Shown: positions 40,637 to 49,583 of the stretch, in pieces
Layout: each line of letters begins with the position of its first letter
Position numbering within the stretch: the first letter of the stretch is position 1
Assembly (NCBI GenBank): GCA_016721385.1
Contig: JADKIE010000004.1
Span: 318,614-382,613 of the forward strand
DNA: 64,000 nt
Origin: Chitinophagaceae bacterium
GTDB lineage: Bacteria; Bacteroidota; Bacteroidia; Chitinophagales; Chitinophagaceae
Direction: 5' to 3'
Position numbers and translations under genes: made by a program
Notes under the pieces: generated by a model
What the model was told of the DNA's origin: nothing
Database searches by the model: none
What the model saw: only the letters and a program-made list of their open reading frames with translations

Positions 40637-40969
40637 GTGCATACTAAAACAATAGTGCAACTACAAGTTTTTTCCGGAAGACGAAACCCTCAGTGGGAAT
40701 TAACCGAACAACAAAAAAAGGCTTTTGTTAAATTATGGATTGCAGCTAAAGTTGAAGAACAAAAAATTAATTTGCCATCCAACTTAGGCTATCAGGGTTT
40801 TGTGGTTTGGGATAATTTGTATAAATGGATTATTTACAATGGGCATGCTCACCGTATGCATAATAAAGTAATTGAAACAAAAAAAGATACCGGCAATGGT
40901 ATTGAACTTTTTTTACGAAACACTTTACCAAAGAATATTGCTGTTGAATTAAAGGAAATGGGATTGTGA
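40637..40969 (+). CDS. Small 'FSGRRNP' domain protein, partner of upstream gene
   Basis: 110 residues, GTG start on the base after the upstream stop, so translationally coupled. TIVQLQVFSGRRNPQWELTE and LPSNLGYQGFVVWDNL match the N-terminal domain of the upstream protein (FSGVKNPSFILS, LGFRGITIE) in order and spacing, and it continues into a unique YNGHAHRMHNKV segment. It is thus a stand-alone copy of its neighbour's N-terminal domain. An inhibitor, immunity or adaptor role is possible but unproven. No signal peptide. Confidence 0.6.
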   Translation: MHTKTIVQLQVFSGRRNPQWELTEQQKKAFVKLWIAAKVEEQKINLPSNLGYQGFVVWDNLYKWIIYNGHAHRMHNKVIETKKDTGNGIELFLRNTLPKNIAVELKEMGL

Positions 40970-41048
40970 AAATTTGATTTAAAATGACTTTGTATTTGCA
41001 GGTGTAAACCTTTTTCAGGACAAGACAGAATATTTTCTGCTGCTGTAT

Positions 41049-41109
41049 GCCGCTTGTGTGGAGACAAGGCGGCGGCGAAAAACTTAGCGGAAACACCAAC
41101 GTAGGCGAG
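41049..41109. repeat. GC-rich dispersed hairpin repeat, copy 1
   Basis: GCCGCTTGT-N6-ACAAGGCGGC can form a hairpin. It is followed by GGCGAAAAACTTAGCGGAAA and CACCAAC. The same string occurs at 48203-48265 and 48418-48514, and in part at 44396-44481. It is markedly GC-richer than the surroundings and lies in the 180-bp gap between two genes. Confidence 0.65.
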
Positions 41110-41151
41110 AAATTGTTCTGTTAATAAAAATCGTCCATTAAACACTTGTAT

Positions 41152-43004
41152 ATGAGAAAGTACATTTTAATATTGATGTTTGCTTTTGGGTTTGTTTTGA
41201 CATCCACCGCACAAAGTTTAGCTGTTAATACAGATGGAAGCATTGCTGCAACCAGTGCAATGTTAGATGTAAAAAGCACAACCAAGGGAGTGCTGATTCC
41301 CCGTATGTCTAAAACTGAAAGAAATGCTATTACCACTCCTGCCACTGGCTTGCTGGTATTTCAAGATGCACCCGATAGTATTGGCTTTTATTTTTATGGA
41401 GGTGCCAAATGGTTTTGGCTTACCAATGCAGATAACACAGATACACTGGTATGGAAAAGAAGTGGTAATGCTAATACAGTGGCAGTTTCTCATTTTCTTG
41501 GTACTACTGATAACAGACCTTTGCGGTTTCGGATAAACAATCTTTGGGCTGGAGAATTAGACAGTACAAAACGAACGGTTTTGCTGGGATTGGGGGCAGG
41601 AAAAAATACAGCCAGCAGCAGTCGAGCTAATATTGCCATTGGTAATGCAGCCTTGTTGAATAATAATTTTGGCAGTAGCAATATCAGCATCGGTGATAGT
41701 AGTTTATACAGCACCAGTAGCACATTTGGTTCGTTAAGTAATTTAATAGCCATTGGCAACAAAGCGCTTTTCAATAACCTTACCGGTAATTCAGTTACGG
41801 CTGTTGGAGATTCAGCGCTTTATAAAAACGTTACCGGCATTAGGAATACGGCTTTAGGTTACGGATCTTCTGTAAATAATATTTCGGGCAGTTATAATAC
41901 AGCCGCAGGTTACCGCAGCCTTTATTTAAATTCAAGTGGATTTGAAAATACGGCATTTGGGCATGTGGCAGGCTATGCCAATACAAGTAGTGGTTGGCAG
42001 GTAGCCATTGGCGATTCGGCTTTGTTTAGTAATACCGGCCTAATCACAATGCCAATATTGCCATTGGTGCCCATGCGGCAGCCTATAATCTGGGGGTATC
42101 AGGTAGTGTCTTTATAGGGTTCCGTTCCGGCTATACTTCTTCTGGCGGTTTTGGCAATATTTTTATGGGAAGTTATAGCGGCGAAAATAACTCAGGTAGT
42201 AGTAATGTAGGCCTTGGCCAGCAGTCGTTACGTAATAGCAATGGAAGCAATAATGCTGCTGTTGGATACGGTTCATTGGAACTCAATAGAGATGGTGCTC
42301 AAAATACTGCTATAGGTGCTTCGTCTTTAAGTCGTGATACTACAGGTAATTATAACACGGCATTGGGTTACTGGTCGATGGGCAGGCATTTGCGAAGCGA
42401 TTTTAATACCGCAATTGGTTCGCTAAGCCTGTATTTTGATACGGTAGGTACACGTAATGTGGCTGTTGGTTATCAGGCTCATTATGGGCACCAGGGAAGC
42501 AATAATGTGGCCGTAGGCCCCAATGCCCTTGGCTTTACAGGCACTGGTAACAATAATACAGCCATTGGCGCCAGTGCCGATGTGGGAACTGATAACCTGA
42601 GTTTTGCCACAGCTATTGGTGCATCTGCCCGTTGCGATACAAGTAATAGTATTGTGTTGGGCAATGTTGCCGGTACCAATGTATCGGTAGGCACCACTAA
42701 ACCGCTTAGCCGAATGGATGTAAATGGATCAATTGGTTCTGGCATACGCACTGTAACCGGCAGTACAACTGCTGCAGTAACCGATCACACTATTGTTATA
42801 GGAACTACTGCAAGTGCTGTAACCATAACCTTACCTTCGGCTCCGTCAGTAACCCGGCGTGAATACAGGATAGTAAACCAGAATGCCGCAACAAAAACTG
42901 TAACTAGTTACACAGATTTTACAGGTGCTGCTTCCACTTCTATACCCGGTAATAATTCCATTGTGATTCAATCAAGCGGAACCGGTTGGGTAAGAGTTTT
43001 GTAG
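41152..43004 (+). CDS. Secreted YadA-head-like surface protein (one frameshift)
   Basis: About 617 residues. The signal peptide MRKYILILMFAFGFVLTSTA (ATG at 41152) is followed by QSLAVNTDGSIAATSAMLDV and GLLVFQDAPDSIGFYFY, the module shared with 30712-31695. Then come many YadA-head-type repeats of about 14 residues: NTALGYGSSVNNISGSYNTA, NTAIGASSLSRDTTGNYNTA, AVGYQAHYGHQGSNNVAVGP. An indel near 42045 shifts the frame; the second part resumes at about 42120. The end is a C-terminal domain, AVTITLPSAPSVTRREYRIV to GTGWVRVL. Probably a trimeric surface fibre. No membrane anchor domain of classical YadA is seen. Confidence 0.78.
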
Positions 43005-43221
43005 AAAGCTATGAAAAAATAAGTAATCGTATTTTTTTATGTTCCAAAATGTTGTTGGTACACCAGCGTCCAAATTACCTAAGGTGAATAAACAACAGCT
43101 GCAAAGTATTTTTAACTTATTACCTCACTCCTTTTGCTATGTTGCAGGTACGCCAACGCAGTTTTGCCTTGCTTCAATACCTGTAACGACGGCTTACTAA
43201 CGGCGATGTAGAGTAGCTTTT

Positions 43222-44264
43222 TTAAAGAGTTGACATGTCAATTACAAACCTGTATTTAACATCACTCTTTAACATTCTTTCATAAGCTTCGTTTATTTCA
43301 TCCATACGAATAAGTTCAATATCACTTACAATATTGTGTTCTGCACAAAAATCCAACATTTCCTGAGTTTCGGGCAACCCACCAATCAATGAACCAGCAA
43401 TACTTTTACGGCCAAAAATTAAATTAAAAGCAGGTACTGTTGCCGGTACAGAAGGAGCACCCACACAAACCATTACACCATTTGTGCGTAACAAGCCTAG
43501 GTAAAAATTATAATCATGCTCTGCAGAAACCGTATCCAATATAAAATCAAAATAACCCGTTAAGGTTTTTACTTGTGCTTCATCGCTGGTAAGTACAAAT
43601 TTATGTGCACCTAGTCTTTTTGCATCCTGCTCTTTGGATAGTGAATGACTAAGCATAGTTAATTCTGCACCCATAGCTACTGCAAGTTTAACTCCCATAT
43701 GCCCTAATCCACCTAGACCTAAAACTCCTACTTTAGTTCCCTTACCCACCTTCCAGTGGCGGAGTGGAGAATAAGTGGTAATACCAGCACAAAGCAAAGG
43801 AGCTACCCCTTCAAGTGGTAATTTATCCGAAATGGTTAACACAAAATCTTCGTGGGCCAGTATAGATTTACTGTATCCTCCGTGTGTGGCACTACTGCCA
43901 TCTTTTCCATGCCGCCATAAGTACCTACCATACCATTTACACAATATTGTTCGAGACCATCTTTGCAATTATCACATTCCCGGCAACTATCTACCAAGCA
44001 ACCAATTCCGGCTAAATCTCCTACTTTGAATTTTTTTACATGGCTACCAACTGCAGTTACTACACCCACAATTTCATGTCCCGGCACTACAGGGTACATC
44101 GTCATGCCCCATTCATTACGAGCAGTATGCAAATCGCTATGACATACACCACAATACTTTATTTCTATTTGTACATCATGTGTCTTAGGTTCTCTTCTTT
44201 CTATGGTTAATGGAGCTATTGGAGATGTGGCTGATTGGGCACCGTATGCTTTTGTTGCAGGCAT
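43222..44264 (-). CDS. Zinc-type NAD(P)-dependent alcohol dehydrogenase, YahK/CAD-like (one frameshift)
   Basis: MDR-superfamily alcohol/aldehyde dehydrogenase, about 347 residues. Catalytic zinc: CGVCHSDLHTARNEWG (Cys, His) and PVVPGHEIVGVVTAVGSHV. Structural zinc: CLVDSCRECDNCKDGLEQYC. A frameshift near 43895 joins YGGMEK to DGSSATHGGYSKSILAHEDF. Cofactor site GVLGLGGLGHMGVKLAVAMG. The pattern matches the cinnamyl-alcohol/YahK group, which reduce aldehydes with NADPH. Preceded by 238 bp containing a GC-rich repeat. Confidence 0.88.
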
Positions 44265-44395
44265 TTTTTGTTATTTAATGATTGAAAATCAAATATACCT
44301 ATAAAGCAATTGATAAGCAGGTGAAATAATTGTAAACACCAAATGAAGCATTGTCTTTTGTGTTTAGTTTTGTGTATTTGCTTTATCAGCTGGTT

Positions 44396-44481
44396 ACAGA
44401 CCAGGCCTCGGCAGTGCTGAGTGGCGGCTTACCAACGGCGGCGAAAACCTAGGCTGGGAAAAACTAGCCGAGGCGGAATGA
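44396..44481. repeat. GC-rich dispersed repeat, divergent copy
   Basis: Contains GCGGCTTACCAACGGCGGCG, also found exactly near 48492-48511, flanked by an inverted pair GCCTCGGC (about 44402) and GCCGAGGC (about 44469) that could close an 80-nt stem-loop. It lies between the alcohol dehydrogenase and MORN genes. A short related piece (CGGCTTACTAACGGCG) is at 43190-43205. Confidence 0.55.
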
Positions 44482-44502
44482 AAATATTGTCCAAGAATTT
44501 TA

Positions 44503-46181
44503 TCAATTATTTTTTTTTGGAACAGTTTTAAAATCTATTATTTCATTTCCAGATTTGGTAATTGTTGTCGTTTTTATTGTTTTTTCATTAGAAGATGAGC
44601 TTGGCGTCATACTAACATTTTCCATTTTTTTATTTAATTCTCGTCCATACGCTGCTTCATTTTCTTTATCTATTCTTTTTCGTTCGGCTTCCATAGCAGC
44701 CATATTCTTATTGAACAAATAATCATGAAATTGTATTTCACCAGGCAACTCTCTTGCTACTACAATTGCGAACTCATTTTCACTAAAAGTTCTTGTATTG
44801 ACACCGTTTTTCCATTCGCCAAAAGATACTTTTCCAGGTGTAACAACTGGAACTTGTTTTAAGGAATACACACCACCATAAGGATCACGACCATCTTTAT
44901 CATCATACTTGTATGTAGTAACGTCGGGTGCAACAAAATATCCAAGTCCTTCGTAGGTTCCATTTTTGCACATTCCAAAATATTTAGTGCCATCGCTATA
45001 TTTTATAACACCATAACCATTTTGGCAATTGCCCGAAATACATTTTGGTAGAGCCGCTAGGGCTTTTTCTGCATTTTCTTTTATACTAAAATCATTTTTC
45101 AATGTATTGTATTCGCTGTAGGATATTTCAACATTATCTTTAGTAAAGTATTTTTCGTTTTTACCAGAACGATTAGAATACTTGAATTTCCCTGTTTTAT
45201 AATAGCCATTAGGTAGTACTTCTACTCCTTTTCCTTCTAAATATGTATGATCCCAATTTCCGTTAAGTGTTATTCCGTCTGGGCTAGTTTCGGTGCCTTC
45301 TCCATGTCTTAGCCCGTTTTTCCAATTCCCTTTATATGTAGTCCCGTTTTTTTCTATAGATGTACCTTCGCCATTTTCTCTACCATTTTTAAATTGCCCT
45401 ATATAGGTAGTTCCTGGAAAGAAGAATAATATTTAAAAACATAAGTGCCAAATCCATTTTCACAATCACCAGTTAAGCAGCCACTTTCAAACCATTCGTT
45501 GTTTTTCCAAGCACCCGCAAATACTTCTCCTTTTGAATTTGTATAAGTACCAATACCATCTCTTTTTGCATTTTTAAAATCACCTGTATAGGTTTCTCCA
45601 TTTGGCCACTTGTATGTACCAAAACCGTTTTCACAATCACCAGAAACGCATCCATTATTCTTATTAATAATAGGTGTAGATACAGTTTTAGTAACAGGTT
45701 TATTATCATTATGAACTGGTGTAACAACCTCCTCAGTTTTAGGTTGAGCAATGGGTGCAGACACGGCTATATTATCATTGGAATTATTGGTTTTAGCACC
45801 AGTTTTAACATCTGCAAAAGTATTTATCGATATCATTTCTCCATCTTTAAAAATGGCTTCAGATTGGATATTGCCGCTTTCATAATACCATTTTTGCACT
45901 CCATTTCGTTTATTGTTAACATAATCCGCCACCAGTCTCAACACTCCACTCTCAAAATACCATTTGAGCGTACCATTAGCTTCTCCGTTTATCACTGGTT
46001 TTTCTGATTCTAATATCCCATTTTTATAATATTCTTTTTTTATACCAGTTATCTTGCCGTCAACATACGGAGTTTCGGATTTTATCTTTCCGTTTTTATA
46101 ATACTCTTTTTTTATTTCGGTTTGTGCATTTGCAGTAAGTGCTATTGTTACTGCAAGCAATAAAGTTGTAAAATATTTCAT
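44503..46181 (-). CDS. Secreted MORN-repeat protein (one frameshift)
   Basis: About 560 residues. The signal peptide MKYFTTLLLAVTIALTANAQ is followed by MORN-variant (type 2) repeats: KKEYYKNGKIKSETPYVDGK, LKWYFESGVLRLVADYVNNK, QKWYYESGNIQSEAIFKDGE. After a Pro/Thr spacer come classical MORN units: GFGTYKWPNGETYTGDFKNA, GIGTYTNSKGEVFAGAWKNN. A frameshift near 45418 is corrected into GTTYIGQFKNGRENGEGTSI, GTTYKGNWKNGLRHGEGTET and GNCQNGYGVIKYSDGTKYFG. Three CxxGDCENGFGT-like units suggest paired cysteines. Its promoter and signal-peptide region is duplicated at 47926-48195. Confidence 0.8.
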
Positions 46182-46374
46182 TATACTATTTTATGTTGTT
46201 GCTTTTGTACCTTTTAAAGAAAGGTATAGATAGTAAAGGTATAGGATGTAACTAGCTAAAAATACCCTTTGAGGGGTATTTTTTATGGGAAATATGGAAG
46301 CAAAGCCATAGCCCTACCTACCAACTAATTTGCTTACTACCTAATTGATTGTTGTAAATCTTTATTACTTTTTA
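46086..46374. repeat. Repeat A, copy 1 (MORN gene 5' end and promoter)
   Basis: Covers the first 32 codons of the MORN gene plus about 190 bp upstream. It is nearly identical to 47926-48195, and its promoter part resembles 48267-48417. It includes TACCTTTTAAAGAAAGGTA and the 16-bp inverted repeat at 46263. Confidence 0.8.
46263..46278. promoter_or_regulatory. 16-bp inverted repeat, NarL/FixJ-like site
   Basis: TACCCTTTGAGGGGTA with flanking A5 and T6; half sites TACCCTT and (reverse) TACCCCT separated by 2 bp. TACCCCT fits the NarL heptamer TACYYMT. It lies 82 bp upstream of the MORN gene start. Confidence 0.5.
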
Positions 46375-46380
46375 ATTGAA

Positions 46381-47717
46381 TTAATGACATTTCCCATCCC
46401 CTAAACATTTCGTACAAATTGAAAAAAATTGTCTGGTATATCCTGTTTGTTTTATGGTTTTTTTATTGCCGTATTTATCTGTACCATTATCAATTTCCCA
46501 AGATGCTAATTGTTTAGCCCATATCTCACCAGTACCGTTACATTTTGGGCAAACGCAATTGCTTTTAGCATTATTTTCACTTTGTGAATTTTGTTGATTT
46601 TCGGAATTGGTACTGTTGTATAAATTTACTGGAGCACTATATTCATAAGTTGTCGTTACACGGTCTGGGTCAACCCAATTTCTGCCTTCTACTTGAGCAA
46701 TTGCTTTGTCTATCCATTTTGATTCAAATGGAGCTAATTGTCTGGCTTTTTCAAAATCATTTTGCGATGCAATTTTATTGCCTAATTTATAATTTGCTTG
46801 CCCTCTGTCAACATAAGCACGGTGTAAATTTGGAAAAATCCTAATAGCTTCGTTGCATAATGCTAATGCTTTTTCAGGATTTACTTCTTTAGTTTTGCTT
46901 AACCCCAAAGTTAAAGTCATTGCTTCAAATCGCAAATCTACATAGGCTTGATAACCATTTTGGCTTCGAACAGCATCTTTACCTTCAAGAGATGAAGTGT
47001 CAATTTGATCTTTAATATAGTTAGGTTTTAATTGAGATGTTGCAAATTGTGGTTTGGTTTCTGGAGTTTTAACATTTTCAATATTTGTAGGTTCTAAAAC
47101 TTTATTTTTAAATCTTGATGGGCAATTTTTGATTCTTTTTTTATAGGTTTTATGGTTGTTTTTGGAATACTAATTTTATTGGCTTCTCATAGTTTTGCAC
47201 CCAATCAACTACTTTTTATTGGCACAAATCCAAATAGAATAGCGAAGAACTGGGTCGGTAGATTTGGGCCAAATATAAGCCACTGGACTTATGCCATCTA
47301 TGCTATAATAAGTAGTGGCTCTTGTCTCTGTACCTGCCGGAAATCGCAATTCTTTTTTGGTAATTCTATTTTCTGTCACTAATGTTTCAAACGCTTGCTC
47401 AACTGTACGAAAAAAGAATTCGCCCTTTTCGTCATCTGATTCAAATTTTAGCATATTGTAAACTGCTTTGTCTAATTTGATTGTTGAAGTAAAAAGTTTT
47501 TAGCTGCATCGGTTTGATTTTTCGCTTTATAAATAGTTACATTATTGTTTGTGCTTATTAAATCTCCTTTGAAATTTTCAAAATCATTTTTGCCGTCCAA
47601 TACAATGGCATAAACATTAGCTATAATTCTATTTTTTTCGACTTCCTGATTTGTTTTTTTTTGAGCCAATACTATAGTGTTGAAAAATAATAGTAGGGAA
47701 AAAAAAAGTGATTTCAT
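46381..47717 (-). CDS. Secreted TPR protein with DnaJ-type zinc-finger motifs (three or more frameshifts)
   Basis: About 445 residues read over several frames. The ATG at 47717 gives MKSLFFSLLLFFNTIVLAQK; then NFENF/AKNFLLQQ, a shift near 47460, then YNMLKFESDDEKGEFFFRTV to STDPVLRYSIWICANKK. A missing A near 47210 joins VVDWVQNYEKPIKLVFQKQP; further shifts near 47170 and 47115 lead to PTNIENVKTPETKPQFATSQ. TPR-like ALALCNEAIRIFPNLHRAYV and DFEKARQLAPFE follow. The C-terminus has CVCPKCNGTGEIW and CTKCLGDGKCH, two CxxCxG-type motifs as in DnaJ zinc domains. Function unknown. It lies 200 bp upstream of the MORN gene and may share control. Confidence 0.65.
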
Positions 47718-47919
47718 TTTTTTAATTTTAATTAGTATCAATAATTATAACATTTTTATATGAAACTGAATAAGATGAATCTCGTATTTATTGAATTATC
47801 TACAAAAATAACAAGGTACATTTCGTGACGGTCAATAAATAGTAACAATCTCGTTTTATACAGTTCTTAAACCATTAGTAGAAACGTTGTTTGGCTTACT
47901 TGACCCAAGTGCATCCCAT

Positions 47920-48007
47920 TTTTATAATACTCTTTTTATATTTCTGTTTGTGCATTTGCAGTAAGTGCCATTGTTACTGCAAGTAATAAAGTTGTAAAAT
48001 ATTTCAT
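47920..48007 (-). pseudogene. Truncated duplicate of the MORN protein signal peptide
   Basis: Reads MKYFTTLLLAVTMALTANAQ then TEI, an in-frame stop, then KEYYKNG; after that homology with the MORN gene at 46181 ends. It keeps the complete upstream promoter of the parent gene. With only about 30 codons left it cannot encode a MORN protein. Confidence 0.75.
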
Positions 48008-48195
48008 TATACTATTTTATGTTGTTGCTTTTGTACCTTTTAAAGAAAGGTATAGATAGTAAAGGTATAGGATGTAACTAGCTAAAAAATACCCTTTGAG
48101 GGGTATTTTTTGAGGGAAATATGAAAGCAATCCAGTAGCCTGACCTACCAACTAATTTGCTTACTACCTAATTGATTGTTGTAAACCCTTATTAC
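47926..48195. repeat. Repeat A, copy 2
   Basis: Near-identical duplicate of 46086-46374, covering the MORN signal-peptide codons and upstream promoter. From 48049 it also forms the first unit of a tandem repeat with a period of 218 bp (second unit from 48267). The whole gap 47742-48519 is made of these repeats and holds no intact gene. Confidence 0.8.
48090..48105. promoter_or_regulatory. 16-bp inverted repeat, copy in repeat A2
   Basis: TACCCTTTGAGGGGTA, identical to 46263-46278, 83 bp upstream of the truncated MORN signal peptide, with the same A and T flanks. Confidence 0.45.
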
Positions 48196-48202
48196 TTTAA
48201 TT

Positions 48203-48265
48203 CGCCGCTTGTCCGGAGACAAGGCGGTGGCGAAGAACTTAGCGGAAACACCAACGGCGGCGAAA
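48203..48265. repeat. GC-rich dispersed hairpin repeat, copy 2
   Basis: CGCCGCTTGT-CCGGAG-ACAAGGCGG forms a hairpin. It continues GCGAAGAACTTAGCGGAAAC then ACCAACGGCGGCGAAAA, matching 41049-41109. It follows repeat A2 directly. Confidence 0.7.
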
Positions 48266-48266
48266 A

Positions 48267-48417
48267 GGTATATATAGTAAAGGTATAAGATGTAACTAGC
48301 TAAAAAATACCCTTCGAGGGGTATTTTTGAGTAAAATATAGAAGCAAAACCAGTAGCCTCTACCAACTAATTTGCTTACTACCTAATTGATTGTTGTAAA
48401 TGCTTATTACTTTAATT
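48267..48417. repeat. Repeat A, copy 3 (promoter part only)
   Basis: Matches 48049-48202 with scattered substitutions, offset by 218 bp. It lacks the signal-peptide codons. Confidence 0.75.
48308..48323. promoter_or_regulatory. 16-bp inverted repeat, copy in repeat A3
   Basis: TACCCTTCGAGGGGTA. Relative to the other copies one centre base is changed (TG to CG), leaving both half sites intact and making the palindrome more symmetric. Confidence 0.4.
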
Positions 48418-48514
48418 CGCCGCTTGTAGGGAGACAAGGCGGCGGCGAAGAACTTTGCGAAAACACCAACGGCGGTGAAAACAGCGGCGAAGCGGCTTAC
48501 CAACGGCGGCGAAA
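48418..48514. repeat. GC-rich dispersed hairpin repeat, copy 3
   Basis: CGCCGCTTGTAGGGAGACAA then GGCGGCGGCGAAGAACTTTG, followed by two further GGCGGC units including GCGGCTTACCAACGGCGGCG. It ends 6 bp before the stop of the SIR2-like gene at 48520. Confidence 0.7.
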
Positions 48515-48519
48515 GCATG

Positions 48520-49572
48520 TTACCTGCGAAGATCCGAAGGAAAGATATTATTTGGTATAAAAAAGAATCACAATTTGTTTTAGCCTTAATATTTGCTCCG
48601 TTAAATTTATTCTCTCTAAAAAAACCGTCTACTACATCGTTTTGAATATTTTCATCTTGGGTCTTGAATTACAAGGGTTTTACCATAAAGTGTTGACTCA
48701 TTAAAATAATCTAAATCTACTAACCGATTATAAAGCGGAAATGTATAACCAATTACAACTATAGTTTTTGATTTTCTTATTACATCTATTGCCGCTGATA
48801 TTACTGAATTTGTTTGCCCAATAAATTTATTTTCCCAAGCAAATTTTATTTTTTCAGAGTCAATTTGATATTTATTTTTTAAATGAGTTTTATCAAATAT
48901 GTCATGAAATAAATATTCATTATCTAGCAGATTTTTTATTTTATCAAAAAAAGTGGAATAAAAAAAACCGTTCATATTAATGACATTTATTTGGTCGTCT
49001 ATATTCCAATGATTTTCACCTACCGTTATATCTCTTTTAAATTCTTCAAAATAATTAGATGGGTTAAAATAATTTTTTAAACTACAAAAAAGGTTTAAGT
49101 CATAATTCCATGTAATAAAATTTACTTTACAATAGGTCTTTGCCTTGCCTTCAGTTGGTTGTAGCAGCCCTGCAATTAAAGCATCATATCGTTTATCAAT
49201 ATTTGCTTGTTTCAAGAAAATAGTACCATCATAACTCGTGTGGAATAGATATCTTTGGCTAGGTGCTCCCAAGTAAAGTATAAATTCAAAATTTTCTTTG
49301 ATTCTATAACTTCTGATTTCTGATTTGTATGAAATAATTTCTTAAAGTAAGTATCAAATGATTGATGTGATTCAAATGAATTGAGTAGACTGTTTGCCTT
49401 ATTATATATTCCCTCGAAAAAAAACCTTTTATCTTCAGGAAATCGTAAATCCTCCCAAATAGCTTTTAAATGATTCAAAAAATATTTGAACCTTTCAGGA
49501 AATGTTTTTACTATAGGAATCGATTGATAACTTGCCCCAGCCCCAAGTATATATGTTAATTCATTACTCATA
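48520..49572 (-). CDS. SIR2-like domain protein (two frameshifts)
   Basis: About 350 residues. The likely start is the ATG at 49572 (MSNELTYILGAGASYQSIPI), where GAGAS is the NAD-binding loop of SIR2-like folds; an ATG at 49578 is the alternative. An indel near 49230-49260 joins ILNLYFTWEHL to SYDGTIFLKQANIDKRYDAL. FITWNYDLNLFCSL carries the conserved N-Y-D, and KTIVVIGYTFPLYNRLVD the second Rossmann strand. A last shift near 48655 gives DENIQNDVVDGFFRENKF and an end at 48520. This is the SIR2_2 type seen in anti-phage NADases, but no phage partner gene is adjacent. Confidence 0.75.
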
Positions 49573-49583
49573 AGCATTAAATT

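Noticed and set aside
46263..46290. A-rich/T-rich flanked inverted repeat at 46263 as a terminator of the TPR gene
   Set aside because: The same structure with fixed 16-bp core stands upstream of unrelated genes at a fixed distance (70-82 bp), including 39547 where no gene ends nearby; an operator fits better, though a double role cannot be excluded.
48145..48366. Minus-strand open frame of 73 codons containing VGVSAKFFATALSPDKRR, similar to a frame at 40849-41145
   Set aside because: The similarity comes from the GC-rich DNA repeat itself, which is intergenic and varies without regard to codon position; not a protein family.
41000..48600. CRISPR array in the repeat-rich region
   Set aside because: Repeats are 60-270 bp, not regularly spaced by unique spacers, and no cas genes are present.
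48520..49572. AbiH-type abortive infection protein
   Set aside because: AbiH starts with a GNGFD-type loop; here the loop is GAGAS and the N-Y-D and GYTF blocks fit SIR2_2.
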